A stretch of DNA of 39,199 nucleotides, from contig LWCA01000219.1 in NCBI GenBank assembly GCA_001642005.1, positions 1 to 39,199 of the forward strand. Direction: 5' to 3'. How positions within the stretch are numbered: the stretch's first letter is position 1; every line of letters begins with the position of its first letter. Position numbers and translations under genes: made by a program. This document shows positions 12,401-22,680 of the stretch, one piece after another. This DNA comes from Intoshia linei. Lineage: Eukaryota > Orthonectida > Rhopaluridae. The notes beneath the pieces were generated by a model, which saw only the letters and a program-made list of their open reading frames with translations, ran no database searches and was not told where the DNA came from.

Positions 12401-15400
12401 ATAATTGCGATACACTTCCTATTGAAAAGATGTCCCATTCTAATACATCGTTTACTACAAACTGTCTGGTTGAAGATTCTCATGGTACTGTATCAGATTT
12501 TTCGACTGATAATCTCATCTCAGACAGGTAAATTCAACTTTTGTATATATTATTGTTCATTCGACCGAACAGTTTATATTTTTATATGGTTGTCTGCTAC
12601 AATGCCTAGTGTTCCATTGTTTTCTCTAAACCATTGTTGAGAGTTTAATCAATAGTTGTTACAATCGAACACCAAAGTCGATAGTATAATTTCCTATCTT
12701 GGTAACGTTAACCAATAAAGAAATATTAACCGAGTTTCAATGGTATAAATTAAAATTCCAGTCTATGCGATTTAAGTCGTAGTAGTCTATTATTTCTAGT
12801 ACAGTAGTTATATAGCAGTACACTTGGTTCCCATAAATTTATTGTGAACTAATATATTGCTAATACTGTAGTAACCGATCAAATTTAAATTTAATACAAA
12901 ATTATCAGCTAACTTAAGTATTTATCCATTGTCAGTTGAATTCTAATTTAAAAGTTTATCATTTTTTTAACATAAATGCTATATCATTCACACATTTCAT
13001 AGGTATATGGTGAAAAATTCAAATTTGAAATTACCAAGTCTATCACAAAACGACTGCATCAATACGTCCGATATCAACGATCGTTATTTTACAAATATTA
13101 CAGGTAATTGTGTTGTTACTGGGATATTCACTTTCACATGTTAGTTTGATTTAGTTTAGTTTCAGGGCGATAATTTGATTTTATGGATTTTTATAATTTT
13201 TGGAGTTTTGTGTGAATCCGATGTATTTATTTCTGTTTGTTTAATATTTGTTTATATTAGAATATCAATCCAACCTTACTGCGTTGAAAAGCGTTAAGAA
13301 TATAAACATACCTATAATGAGTACTACTGGTATTTCAAGTTCAACCAAAAGCACAACCGAATCATTAACTTCGCCACAATGTAATAGAAATTCCAAACAT
13401 TATAGAAAATCAGAAATGTAAGTTATTTTCTTTAACTTAATTTTTATTTTTTTTGTAGGGAACACATGTTTGATAAAAAAATTAACATGTCAAATAGAAC
13501 TAATATAGTTTCTACTCGAAAAACGGTACGTCGTGAAGTGCCTGAAAATTGGAAAGAAGTTGTGCCTCGTCGACCGGGGTCTACAATGTAAAATTTAATT
13601 TTTCTTTTGCGCCTAATGTTGTTTAGATCAAAGAAAGTTGTCGTTCCAGCCGGAGCTATTAGTAGAGTTATAGGAAGAGGAGGATGCAATATAAATGCAA
13701 TTCGAGAATCGTCAGCAGCTCACATTGATGTTGATAAGCACAGAGGCCCTGTAGACCGAGTCATAACCATTAAGTAACCGTTTTAAATGGATTTGTGTTT
13801 ATTATTATATAGAGGTATGCCGGAATCTGTAAGATATGCTGAAAGACTCATTAGAGCACTTGTTGAAGATGCTGACGTAGATTTAGATAAATTAATATTC
13901 AATGCCAAATGTGACAACTACCAACAACTCCAGTTTAATGCTTCAAACATTTATCAAAACCAACCTCATGCTTCCCACCACATTTCCAGTCAACCCAACA
14001 CAAGATCTTCCAACCAAAGTAATTCTGCTAATGGCAGCGACTCACGATCTTTTAAATATTACAATTATCCAAACACTACCGGTGTTCAAAATTCTCGCAT
14101 TTTACAAAACTGTATTGGTTCTAAAGATGCCGATGTACCCCAGTGCAATTCTCAGGAAGAAGAAACGATTCGAGTAACTGACTACGTTTACCAAAATGGA
14201 AACTCGACAAATTTGAACCTCAATCAGTCCGAAGAAAATCCCAAAAATCCAGCAATGTTACAATCTCGTAACATGACGTCAAATCATTTATACGATAATC
14301 ACTCAATTAGGTACGACGCTGTAGATTATGACACCGAAAGTATACCAACTCCCAGTCGCACACAAACTAATTTTGTTAAGTCTAATTATAACTACAGTCG
14401 AAATGAATCTGATTATTCTTACCGATATAACGATTCTTATAGAAACATGCCTCGTAGTGCGGCTCCAAATATCATGTGTAACAGAAATTCTATAAATATT
14501 CCTCTAGTTAATCCGGAAATTGGGAAAAACGAAAACTTTGCTCATCATTCAAATGTGTATATTTGCCCAGATAATGTAAAACGACCATTAATGTACCAAA
14601 TTGACAGTCAACATTATAACGGAACCGATTCACTTTCTCTAGGTGCTTGTTCCGCCAACATTAATGCAAATAGTATTGTAAATAGACCAAAATCATCTTC
14701 TTCGTTGAAAGAATACTCCCTTAATCAGTTTCAGAAAGAGCAGTATCCTTACTTTTCTTCCAATAGTAATCCCATTGAAAATTCTAACGAGGACAAAGTT
14801 TATGAATCGAATGATAATGATTTGAATAATGTCTTTTCGAGAATGAAAGTTGATTGTAGCGGTGCCAATCAAATACCCAATAATATGAATATCTTTACCG
14901 ATTTTAATAATTATTCTACCCATCAAATTGGTGAATTTAACGGCTCTTCGTATATACCTACTCCCATAGGCAGTAATGTTATAAGAATCAATTCTGATCA
15001 AATTTCGTCTGACCGAAGAGTTACTCCCGTTGGAAATAAATCAAACTTTGAAGTTAGTCCAACCAATTTTGAATCCAAAGAGCCTAGTGGTTACGACCAA
15101 TATAGAAATGATTCTGTTCAAAACAATATATGGGGTAATGGCAATTTTAGTTTTCATGAAGCCTCAAGTCCTCCACCGAGATCTGGTTATTTATTATGTA
15201 TGTTTTTTTATATTTCATTTAGAGTTTTGGCATTCTAAACAATATCAAACGAAAAAATTTGATTCAAACTCTACTAACCAACCTAGTTATATGAACGTAA
15301 TATTTTCAAAGATTTGATTTAATATTTTTTAGAATACTGATGGACAGGAAAAGTTTAGTGCCAATAATCAAAACATGTACTTTAATGTAAATAATTTTCA

Positions 15401-15545
15401 AAATGTGAAATTTTCACAAAATGAATCGGAGACTCTATTCCCTATCCAAATCAATAATAATGTGACGAACTCTCCCATCAACGATAAAAATATTTGGAAC
15501 TGGTCTAATTGGAAAAATGATAATGAGAATGACCCTACCAATTGA
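3474..15545 (+). CDS. mask: MASK/ANKHD1-type multiple ankyrin repeat and KH domain protein
   Basis: Rebuilt from 15 in-phase exons: 3474-3611, 3647-3714, 3755-3845, 3885-4026, 4595-7668, 11274-11449, 11489-11753, 11791-12527, 13003-13103, 13261-13417, 13459-13587, 13627-13773, 13813-15185, 15223-15296, 15333-15545; 2294 residues (human ANKHD1 about 2.5k, fly Mask about 4k). Order of parts: 13 ankyrin repeats (about residues 115-535), a Gln/Lys-rich coiled-coil linker, 10 more repeats (about 966-1310), the family's Arg/Lys-rich helix after the repeats (CFTCLEVVKAAKHQQE, then KREKRKNRKNK), one KH domain (about 1693-1775) with an intact GRGG loop, and about 500 Asn/Ser/Tyr-rich disordered residues. 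MASK proteins are scaffold/RNA-binding cofactors in receptor-tyrosine-kinase and Hippo (Yorkie) signalling. Most introns are 35-41 nt; intron 5 is 3.6 kb. Exact ends of exons 13-14 are the least certain. Confidence 0.93.
4205..4429. mobile_element. MITE with GC-rich imperfect terminal inverted repeats, in MASK intron 4
   Basis: The left end (4205-4224, tcgacaacggggccgtggag) and the inverted right end (about 4410-4429, ending ccctgtcgacga) share the core ggccgtggag and the flanking tcgac. The element is about 225 bp, with no coding frame. Part of its right end, including cagatggaaatt, recurs near 21611-21660, and its left interior (attaataggt.atgtt) recurs near 10610-10700. It is therefore a dispersed non-autonomous family. 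Class uncertain. Confidence 0.65.
8045..8260. repeat. Dispersed repeat, copy also at 18350-18495
   Basis: Begins with a tactaacccttaagggaaaa-type segment and continues through tatttttgat.ttttatgaaa to ataaattcaca and ccatacaat. The same order is seen at 18350-18495 in the same orientation. The first segment also appears inverted at about 19795-19850 and is the unit of the minisatellites at 22.1-22.4 and 38.7-38.9 kb. Confidence 0.6.
10267..10490 (+). repeat. Dispersed repeat, inverted copy at 29618-29822
   Basis: Shares ordered blocks with the reverse complement of 29618-29822: gaaaatgaaaaata, gatgcgta.tgtcatatag, a ttaaatttaattcacaaaat-like stretch, and tcggtacggtag.tt at the end. Similarity is patchy, as expected of an old transposon. 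No coding frame; ends not defined. Confidence 0.6.
10600..10700. repeat. Degenerate third copy of the 4205-4429 MITE
   Basis: gagacatatgacccaccaag followed by atcattatgagg and attaataggtgatgtt parallels gagaggggacctacaatcat, gagg and attaataggtaatgtt in the intron 4 element. The GC-rich terminal repeats are not preserved. Confidence 0.4.
10746..10899. mobile_element. Short hAT-like MITE
   Basis: The left end reads acgctcccacttttttatcc. The right end, inverted, reads cagaggttcccacacttttt. The shared cgttcccac-tttttt terminal motif and the cag.ggttccca start resemble the termini of non-autonomous hAT elements. Internal sequence is AT-rich and non-coding. Confidence 0.5.
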
Positions 15546-16101
15546 TGAGATAATTAAAAATATTTACATTTGGTCTAGTTTTAGAATTGTGAAAAATAAA
15601 TTTTGGCAAATTAACAATTTTATTTATATTAATAATCCGTTGACTCGTTTCCAGAATCTGCAGATATCCTTTCCAATGTGTCTAAATTTTTAATATAAAT
15701 AAAAATTCATTTAATTTTGACTACCCTCGAATTATTAAAATTAATGAAAAGTTTACTCAAAATCAGGACCATGCTCTGAATACACTAAATTAGTTTCTTT
15801 TGTTTTTACGTCTACTTAAAAATTGATAGCGGAATAAAAAGTTCAGATGTATAATAATTCGTAGCTTTTTCATGTGGAACCCCATTTGAAAAACAATATT
15901 TTATACAGTGAAACCTCTTTATAAACAAATTATCATGCTTTTAAAAATATATCAATCATATATAATTTATTACATTTTCACATGTCAACAGCTTACGTTG
16001 TATGGAATTTTTATGACACTTATCACGCTTTTTTGATAATCAAAAAACAAATTAGTTGTTAAATTTTCAAAATCGTTTTTTTATAAAGAGGTTTCACTGT
16101 A
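15546..16101. other. Convergent intergenic region with a MITE
   Basis: Separates the tail-to-tail stop codons of MASK (15543-15545) and the receptor kinase (16104-16102). It must hold both polyadenylation regions: a plus-strand aataaa lies about 50 bases after the MASK stop. Over a third of it is the 194 bp MITE at 15906-16099. No gene. Confidence 0.7.
15906..16099. mobile_element. pogo/Tc1-like MITE with perfect TIRs and TA duplication
   Basis: The ends are cagtgaaacctctttata and its exact inverse tataaagaggtttcactg, flanked on both sides by ta (15904-15905, 16100-16101). This is the layout of a TA-inserting Tc1/mariner-superfamily element; CAGTGAAACCTC-type ends are typical of the pogo/Tigger branch. 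At 194 bp it is non-autonomous. Its right edge lies two bases from the receptor kinase stop codon, so the kinase 3' UTR is largely MITE. Confidence 0.85.
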
Positions 16102-18141
16102 TTAAAAAAGATTACTATTGTAAAATATTTTGGTCATTCTTGAATGCACGCAGGCTGCAGTGATTCTTGCTAAATTTTTAATTAAAATTGACCAATAAAA
16201 ATTACCTTCAGAATCTCTTTCCCAACATTCAGTGATTGTTTGTTTTAAATAAGCAAGGTTCTAGTTTTAATAAATACCGATATATTTAAGAATAAAACCA
16301 TTAACTTTGAAGAAACTTTTACTGGAAACGGTGGCCGTAAGTTGTCTCTAACAATTTCGATTTTTATATTTTCGAATGAACCAGCTTTATTAGTTTCTTC
16401 TTCAAAGGGTAGTCGATATTTCGGCGGTTGACCAGCTACAAAATCATATGATTCATATTTAAATTGAATTACAATCATAAATATCAACTGTCATTCTACT
16501 CATTTCCCATAAGACCATTCCTAAAGCATAAATGTCAACTTGTTTAAGGGCTGTAATGCAATCGCTCAAATCAAGAGCTCTTTCAAATAGTTCTGGAGCC
16601 ATATATCGCTTTGTTCCAACCTATCAAAATAAAAATTAGATAAGAATGTCTATACTTCGTTAATTTGATATTCGGATTTGTCACTAGAAAATACTGCACC
16701 ATCGCTAATGTTATCGTTATATTTTCCGATGCAACTTAGGTTAAAATCACATAAAATACACTCTTCTTCTTTATTAATTAAAATGTTGCGACTATTTAAA
16801 TCTCGATGTGCGACGGGTGGTTTGTACGACGCTAAATTTATTAACAATTATTAAATTAAATGATAGTAATTTTTACATGTATAAAAGTTAAGTGTTTCTC
16901 TTAAATAAAAAGTAACTAATATACCAGATAAATTGATAGTTGAATGAAGAAAAGCGACGGCTGCACTAAGGGATTTCATGAGAATCTTTAATTTGGCAAC
17001 ATTAACTTGATTGTATTTTAGGTAATTTTGAAGAGATCCATGTGGATGATATTCGAAAACAATAACCTTGTACAAGGTTAATTTTGATTTCACATTATTA
17101 TATGTTGGATGAGGAGTAATTGACAAAGATGAAGCTGAAACAGTGCGTATGATGGACATTCTGGCGTTAAGTTCATACTTTTTATTTTCTTGTGCACTAA
17201 GTTTTGACTTGAAGTTATTTAGACTTGGTTGCGGTATGCACGGTCCAAAATTCCCATTAAAGTCTACTTTAGGAGAAATATCATCATTCGATAGTTCCAA
17301 GGAACCTGCATCAATGAATCGTAAAATGTAGCGACTGTTACTCATACACGGTAAATTATAAACACTAATCTCATTCAAAAAATGTTTGCAGTGTTGAGGT
17401 AGTATTAACTTGACTGCAACACTTTCTCCCTTATAATCAGCCGTCCAAACAGAACCAAATCGTCCATTAGCAACATTGCCTTGAAGTGTCAAATTTTTAT
17501 CGAAATTAACGAGTAATGCGTGTTCATCATCATTAGTTGAACTTTTTTTTTTAATCAAACAAATCTTTTTGTACTTTATCAAATAAAACAAAACACTCAC
17601 TACAAAAGCAAATAATAGCATCAACGTCATTAAAGATATCGTTATATGAATATAGGTAATCTCTAATTGAGTGTTTGTTTTTGTAGGGTTCACATTCATA
17701 TAAGAAAATATAGGCTTCGGTAGGATCGTTTTTTCTATCGAGTTGCAATAATTTTCAAAACAACAACATGTATAATACCAATGACTTTGTTTGTCGGAAT
17801 GAATCTCATGTGATTCTGCTGTGTCGCAGCGTTTACATACGCTGTTTTTATTTCCACAATATTTGAGAACCGGGTGATAATTAGAATTGTCATATTTCAA
17901 AAGCAATGAACAACCCACGTGTTTTGGACAATATATTACACTTTCATCAACGTTATATGTTTCATACAAACTCTTATTGTTGGATACGAAATTGTAATTT
18001 TTGAAATTGCATTTCAAAAAATCTTGTTCTAAAGTGCATCATCAATATTTATCAAAAATTTAACAATTTACCCATTCCATTTTGCGACAGTAGAGTTTTT
18101 ATTGCTGCAAAAATTATATTTAAGAGTAAAAAATTTTTCAT
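16102..18141 (-). CDS. TGF-beta/BMP type II receptor serine/threonine kinase (BMPR2/wishful thinking-like)
   Basis: Seven in-phase exons, 5' to 3': 18141-18072, 18028-16925, 16831-16656, 16620-16473, 16435-16323, 16260-16206, 16169-16102; 577 residues. A signal peptide (MKNFLLLNIIFAAIK) leads into a Cys-rich ectodomain ending CC.{4}CN, as in the three-finger receptor fold; the membrane helix is about 148-174. The kinase has a Gly loop (about 207-217), VAVK (Lys about 230), HRDLNSRN (400-407), then GTKRYMAPELFE, DCITALKQVD.YALG and TITECWERDSEARITAACV near the end. These match type II receptors, best BMPR2/Wit (HRDLNSRN, ALKQVD). There is no GS box, as expected for type II. Odd: the DFG motif reads DFN (420-422), and about 70 Ser/Asn-rich residues (about 267-337) are inserted between N-lobe strands. 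There is no long BMPR2-like tail. It would sit in the plasma membrane and phosphorylate type I receptors on ligand binding. Confidence 0.9.
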
Positions 18142-18349
18142 TGATATTTAAAAACTTAAAACATTTCGATACAATTCGTAATCATAATTCATAAATAGTT
18201 ATGGTTATTAGAATTTTATTACGTTGCTTAATTACAGGAGTCAAAATTTTTTTCAGTGCAAATTTAGAAAGAATGTATTTTCTGCACAATAATTTAAATT
18301 TTAAAACGATCATTTTTTCAGTAATACAATGAAATTTTACTTACCATTT

Positions 18350-18495
18350 AGGGAAAATTCCACTTTTACCTATTATTGAAACTTAACTTAATACTATTTT
18401 TGATCTTTTATGAAACAGTTTATCCAATTTTATAAATCTTCGTAATTATACATTTATATAAATTCACAGTGACCCATACAATATATAAAATATAT
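18350..18495. repeat. Copy of the 8045-8260 repeat
   Basis: Starts ttaccatttagggaaaattc and continues through actatttttgatcttttatg to aattcacagtgacccataca, in the same order as at 8045-8260. Confidence 0.6.
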
Positions 18496-19054
18496 ACTTT
18501 TTCAATTGAATAGGGGTAAAGGTAATAATAATTTATATAATGCAAAAAACATATCTTAAAAATTACAATTTTTTAAACTAAATGGATAACTATGTTTGCA
18601 TAAAGCAATCTAATTCAATACCCAAAATTAAAAAAATATGTTTGGGTCTTTTGTAGAATAAACTTTAAAAATAAAACTTTATTTAATTTTTAAAAAATGT
18701 AACTTTTGTAAATACATATAATAAAGTCTATGAATAATTACTTAGTTAAGAATGCATCAAGTGATTTAATAATATAATAATTACATTATTGCGATAAATA
18801 AAAAAAATTTTTTGAGTTATTAAATAAAGTGTAAGTTTTATATTTTATTCTAGTGCGCTTATTCTACAAAAGGCCCATGTATTTCAGAATCGCATGTAAC
18901 AGTAATTATGACAACATTATTATATTATTTATATAATATATTAAGGTGGTTCAAAAACAAGAAAATTTTTGAAATTGAGAAAGTACTTATGACATTTTGA
19001 TAAGGATGGTAAATAATGATGATTGGCTAAAAAATTAATTCGATTTGATTAATT

Positions 19055-19345
19055 TAACCTTTGGCACCCGAGCAGGGGAAATCTATAATATAGTATTATA
19101 TAATATAAATATTTTAATGGTAACTATGAAAATTAATTGACGAATATTAATTGAAACGTTCATCCATTAGTAAAATTATCCATTAGGCAAAAAAATAATT
19201 AGATTTCATAAAATTTCCATCGTCAACTGAACAAGGGAATAATCAATATTATCGAATTTGTATAATATTAATGTTTCAATGGTAGTCGTGAAAGTCGAGT
19301 GACGATTATTAATTAAAACGATAATCCAATGGGCGACGAAGGCAG
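19055..19345. repeat. Two diverged tandem units of about 170-180 bp
   Basis: Unit 1 (about 19068-19170) and unit 2 (about 19230-19340) share gaacaagggaa.tc-like, ataatat.aat.tttcaatggta, gt.a....gacgaatattaatt and aaacg.t.atccat blocks in the same order. They are non-coding and look like an old tandem duplication or satellite remnant. Confidence 0.5.
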
Positions 19346-20239
19346 ATTTATTTTATGAAAAAGTAATTAAAAATAATAGTCGTATCGATTCGAAAGACTA
19401 GGTTTTTTAACTGAATATGTGATTTTTTATAGATTTTAAAATTTGGACCAAAATTAAAATAAAATAATTTTTAAATAATAAAAGAACAACAAATGTTTTA
19501 TAATTTTAATTTATATTTCATTTCATAATTTCATAATAAATCTATTAACACATAATAAATTGTTTAAAAAATTAGAATAATTTGATAATGTAATAAATAA
19601 TTTCCATTTTATTTGTTTAAGTTAAACTTCAACAATGAATTCTAACGTGTAACCAACACTACATTTTTATACTACAAAAATGTATATATAAGAAATGTAA
19701 ATTTGGTGATGAGTGACGAAGCAATAATTAATTTTATGCTGTAAAAATTTTTACAAGTCATTTTTACCCAATTTCCCTAATATATTACTATGACATACTT
19801 GGTAAAAGTGGAATTTTCCCTTAAGGATTGGTAAATATTGATTCTTAGTAGATAGTTGGATATTTGAAATTTTAGTCAAAATTTTTGAATGATTCATATA
19901 TAAACTATTCGATTATTTTGAAAATTTTGAATCTGAAAGTTTCACTGTGAAACCGTTAATTTAACTTTATTTAAAGAAAAACTAATTGAGAATTGTATAT
20001 TTTGAAAATGATGAATTTAGCAAAAAAAAGTAAATATTGATTCTATTTTGAATGTAACTATCTATCTATCGTCTTGTAGTCCAATCTGTAATAAATATGT
20101 AAAATAATGATTACTAATCATTGATTAGTCATAATTTATGACAACACAATAATCAACATAGAGATTTTATCACAAATGAAAAACCTTATCAACCAAAGTC
20201 GACAATTAAACTTGTATTAAACTTAAAACCTAAACTATA

Positions 20240-21303
20240 ATGAAATTTATGAATACAGCTAAAGATAATAAATTAAAAAGAAAAAATAGAGGAAGAACAT
20301 CCGAAAGTGAAATGGAGGAAATATTGATGCATCACTCGAAAGGTATCAGTAATACCTACATTTCAAGAATACTTAAAATACCAAGGTCAACTATTGGGAC
20401 TATTATAAAAAGAATGAAAGAAGGTAAACCTTTTCTACCTCAAGGAGGTGACAGAAGATCACTTCTTACTGAAGAAAATAAAAAACTTTTACAAAGTTGG
20501 GTCGAAAAAGACCCTACCGCAACATTAAAAGAATTGCAGCAAAAGACTATGGAATTGTTGGGAGTAAAATGCAGCATAACTACAATAAAACGATCCTTAA
20601 AAACTTTTGATTATACCATAAAGAAAATTACCATAAAAATTGAAGAAATAAACGGTCCGTCAACAATCAACGATAGATTTATATGTGCCGACACGTTTAA
20701 AAAAATTACCAGCGATTTGAATGCAAAACAATGTATATTTATAGATCTCATGAATTTTACTATAGAATTAGTCAATAAACGTGATGGTTTATTTACTACA
20801 GGAGCCGATATAAAAACGCGCCATATTTTTATTCTTGCTTCAATGAACAAATATGGTATTATATCATTTAAAATTTATGAAAAAGTAATTAACTTGCAAA
20901 ATTTACAGCATTTTTTATTGAATATGAAACATGAACTTGTAAGAAACGAAATTTACGATCCCATATTTATCGTGAGTCAGGTTGTGTCTCAAAAATATGA
21001 TGGATTGACGAAAATACTTGAAAATGAAAAAATAAAAACATTTTATATTCCTCGCCATTCTTTACATATACTTTATCCTATTGAACAATGTTTTATCAAA
21101 TGGAAAAAATACGTTCAGTGTGATAGAGTTCAGAATGAAAATCAACTGAATCAGTCCATGGAAAATGGATTTGTGGTAATATTTTATTATTTATATACAT
21201 TTTGATCGTTTTTTAGATTATTACGGAACAAGATTGTACAGAATATTATAATGCCATGTTGGACTATCTTGAGAAATGTTTAAATAAAAAAATTATCAAT
21301 TAG
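20240..21303 (+). CDS. Tc1/IS630-type transposase-derived DNA-binding protein, copy 1 (probably domesticated)
   Basis: Exons 20240-21175 and 21217-21303 (41-nt intron) encode 340 residues without a break. The N-terminus has a basic KLKRKNRGRT segment, then a paired/homeodomain-like helix-turn-helix (about 20-60, GISNTYISRILKIPRSTIG), then a second wing with WVEKDPTATLKELQQK and a STIKRSLK-type recognition helix, as in Tc1/IS630 transposases. The DDE-like core follows: first Asp in FIDLM (Glu of the usual DE lost), second site replaced (IVSQVVSQK where DNA..H is expected), third site PIEQCF kept but without YSP.LN before it. Cutting activity is therefore unlikely; DNA binding is plausible. The neighbour at 23136-24690 is a clear paralogue. 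Two Met codons (20240, 20249) are possible starts; the first fits the paralogue's length better. No terminal inverted repeats recognised. Confidence 0.8.
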
Positions 21304-21604
21304 TCATTTTTTGTTGTTTGTCTATTTTTTAAATTTATTAACAATTAAATTATTGTAAATTAATCTTGTACCACTTCATTACAGTTATTTAAGTATTGAC
21401 CATCATATTGGATTAAAAGCATTTTATTAATTCAGTGAATATTTTTTACTAACGATTTGTAAAAACTATAATTTTCTAATAAATTTTAAATCAAAAGCTT
21501 TTATCGTCGAAAGTCAAGCCATTTAAAATTTATATTTTATAGAATTAATGATATGACTGAACCTGAAGATTTGTTTGATCTGTCTGAATTCTGATTTGAC
21601 ACAT

Positions 21605-21665
21605 GGATAGGACCGTGGAGAGTCAGCAGTAGGTCCTGACCAGATGGAAATTGAATGCCCAATAA
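21605..21665. repeat. Fragment of the 4205-4429 MITE family
   Basis: ggaccgtggag, cagcagtaggtc, ctgaccagatggaaattgaa and tgcccaataa run parallel to the inverted right end of the intron 4 element (ggccgtggag, cagcagaagtagtc, tggtcagatggaaattttt, ggcccattat). Confidence 0.65.
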
Positions 21666-21694
21666 ATTTTGATCAAAAATGGAAACCTCTATAT

Positions 21695-22680
21695 CAGGGG
21701 TGCACAACATTTCCACAAATTCAGCCACAATGCTACTTTTTTCATTGATACTACGGCCGCACAAAATTTACTTCGATATTGAGAAAGTTTACTCTGGACC
21801 TAAATTTTAGGTCTAATAAAATAGTTTTCTTTAAATTTTAATATCAGCAAGTTTTAATTCATAATTTTCAATTAAAATTAATCCTTAATTCACTCATATA
21901 AATTAATACCCCATCTGTCATTTATCTGAATTGGAATAAATAGCAATAGTAGGATTAATGCAGTGCTTTTCGTGGGGTGACTGGTTATCCCTAGGGGTGA
22001 ATACCAAAATTTAGATAATTGTAGACGAATCTAAAATATTCTGCATATTTCATTTTATCAGCCAATGTAATATAATATTATGAGAAAAAACCAAAATTTT
22101 ACCAACCCTTAAGGAAGAAATCTTTCTTTACCAATATTTTTTTTAAAAATCCATTTTTACCAAAGTTTTAAAATAGAAACTACCCTATCTGATTCCAAAA
22201 AAAAAAGCCTAATTTTACCAACCTATAATGAAAAAAATCGCATTTACCAATATTTTTATGAAAAATCCCATTTTACCAAACTTTTATATCAATAATTCCT
22301 CCAACTGATTCCATAAGATAACCCTGATTTTAAAAAAATTTGAAAAATCTGCTTTTACTAAATTTTTTTTAAAAAAACATTAATCGTTAATTTTTCGGTA
22401 AATCATTAATAATCATTGGACAAAAAAAAGTTCCATTAAAAACCGATGTGTTGATACATTAGAGTGGAAGACATAAAAAAAGATATCAGTGACTGCCTTG
22501 ATTTTGTGTGCCCTTCGCTAACATTTGAAAAACTGGGGCAAAGTCAAGAATGTAACTTTTTGATGAAAAGATTTTAAATAGACCTTGAATAAAATCTGAT
22601 TTAAACTTTTCTATTTGAAGTAAAATGATATATTGCATTATGATCAAATGTATTGCCTGCGGCCGCACATAAACGCTCTA
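21695..22680. mobile_element. hAT-like element with nested minisatellite
   Basis: Begins caggggtgcacaac and has an inner ggccgcacaa (about 21755); the right side carries gcggccgcacata (about 22658-22670). caggggtg...-type ends with ggccgca sub-ends are typical of decayed hAT elements. A 60-codon frame on the minus strand (22486-22668) may be a hAT transposase remnant, but I cannot confirm it. Boundaries are approximate. Confidence 0.4.
22085..22370. repeat. Nested minisatellite (attttaccaac.. units)
   Basis: Short units of about 30 bp of the type ttttaccaa.cttaaggaaaaatcc are arranged in a higher-order period of about 115 bp. The marker attttaccaac recurs near 22095 and 22210 (a decayed third near 22322), and the marker ctgattcca near 22190 and 22306. 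Related units make up 38690-38925 and isolated ones occur at 8050, 18350 and 19800. Confidence 0.65.

Larger units (their letters stand above)
18142..20239. other. Intergenic, repeats only
   Basis: Upstream of the receptor kinase and of the first transposase-derived gene (divergent). Contains the repeat at 18350-18495, a pair of diverged tandem units at about 19055-19345, and an inverted cccttaagg...ggtaaat fragment at 19795-19850. No coding exon seen. The last 90 bases (from about 20150) resemble the leader of the second transposase-derived gene and are probably 5' UTR/promoter. Confidence 0.55.

Noticed and set aside
12422-12640. Open frame overlapping the end of MASK exon 8
   Set aside because: Out of frame with MASK, runs into the intron, no recognisable content.
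14693-15001. 102-codon minus-strand frame
   Set aside because: Antisense shadow of the Asn-rich MASK tail (Ile-rich mirror composition).
15186-15237. MASK ending at the stop at 15236-15238
   Set aside because: Splicing out a 37-nt GT...AG intron (15186-15222) restores the Asn/Gln-rich frame and fits the intron sizes of the gene.
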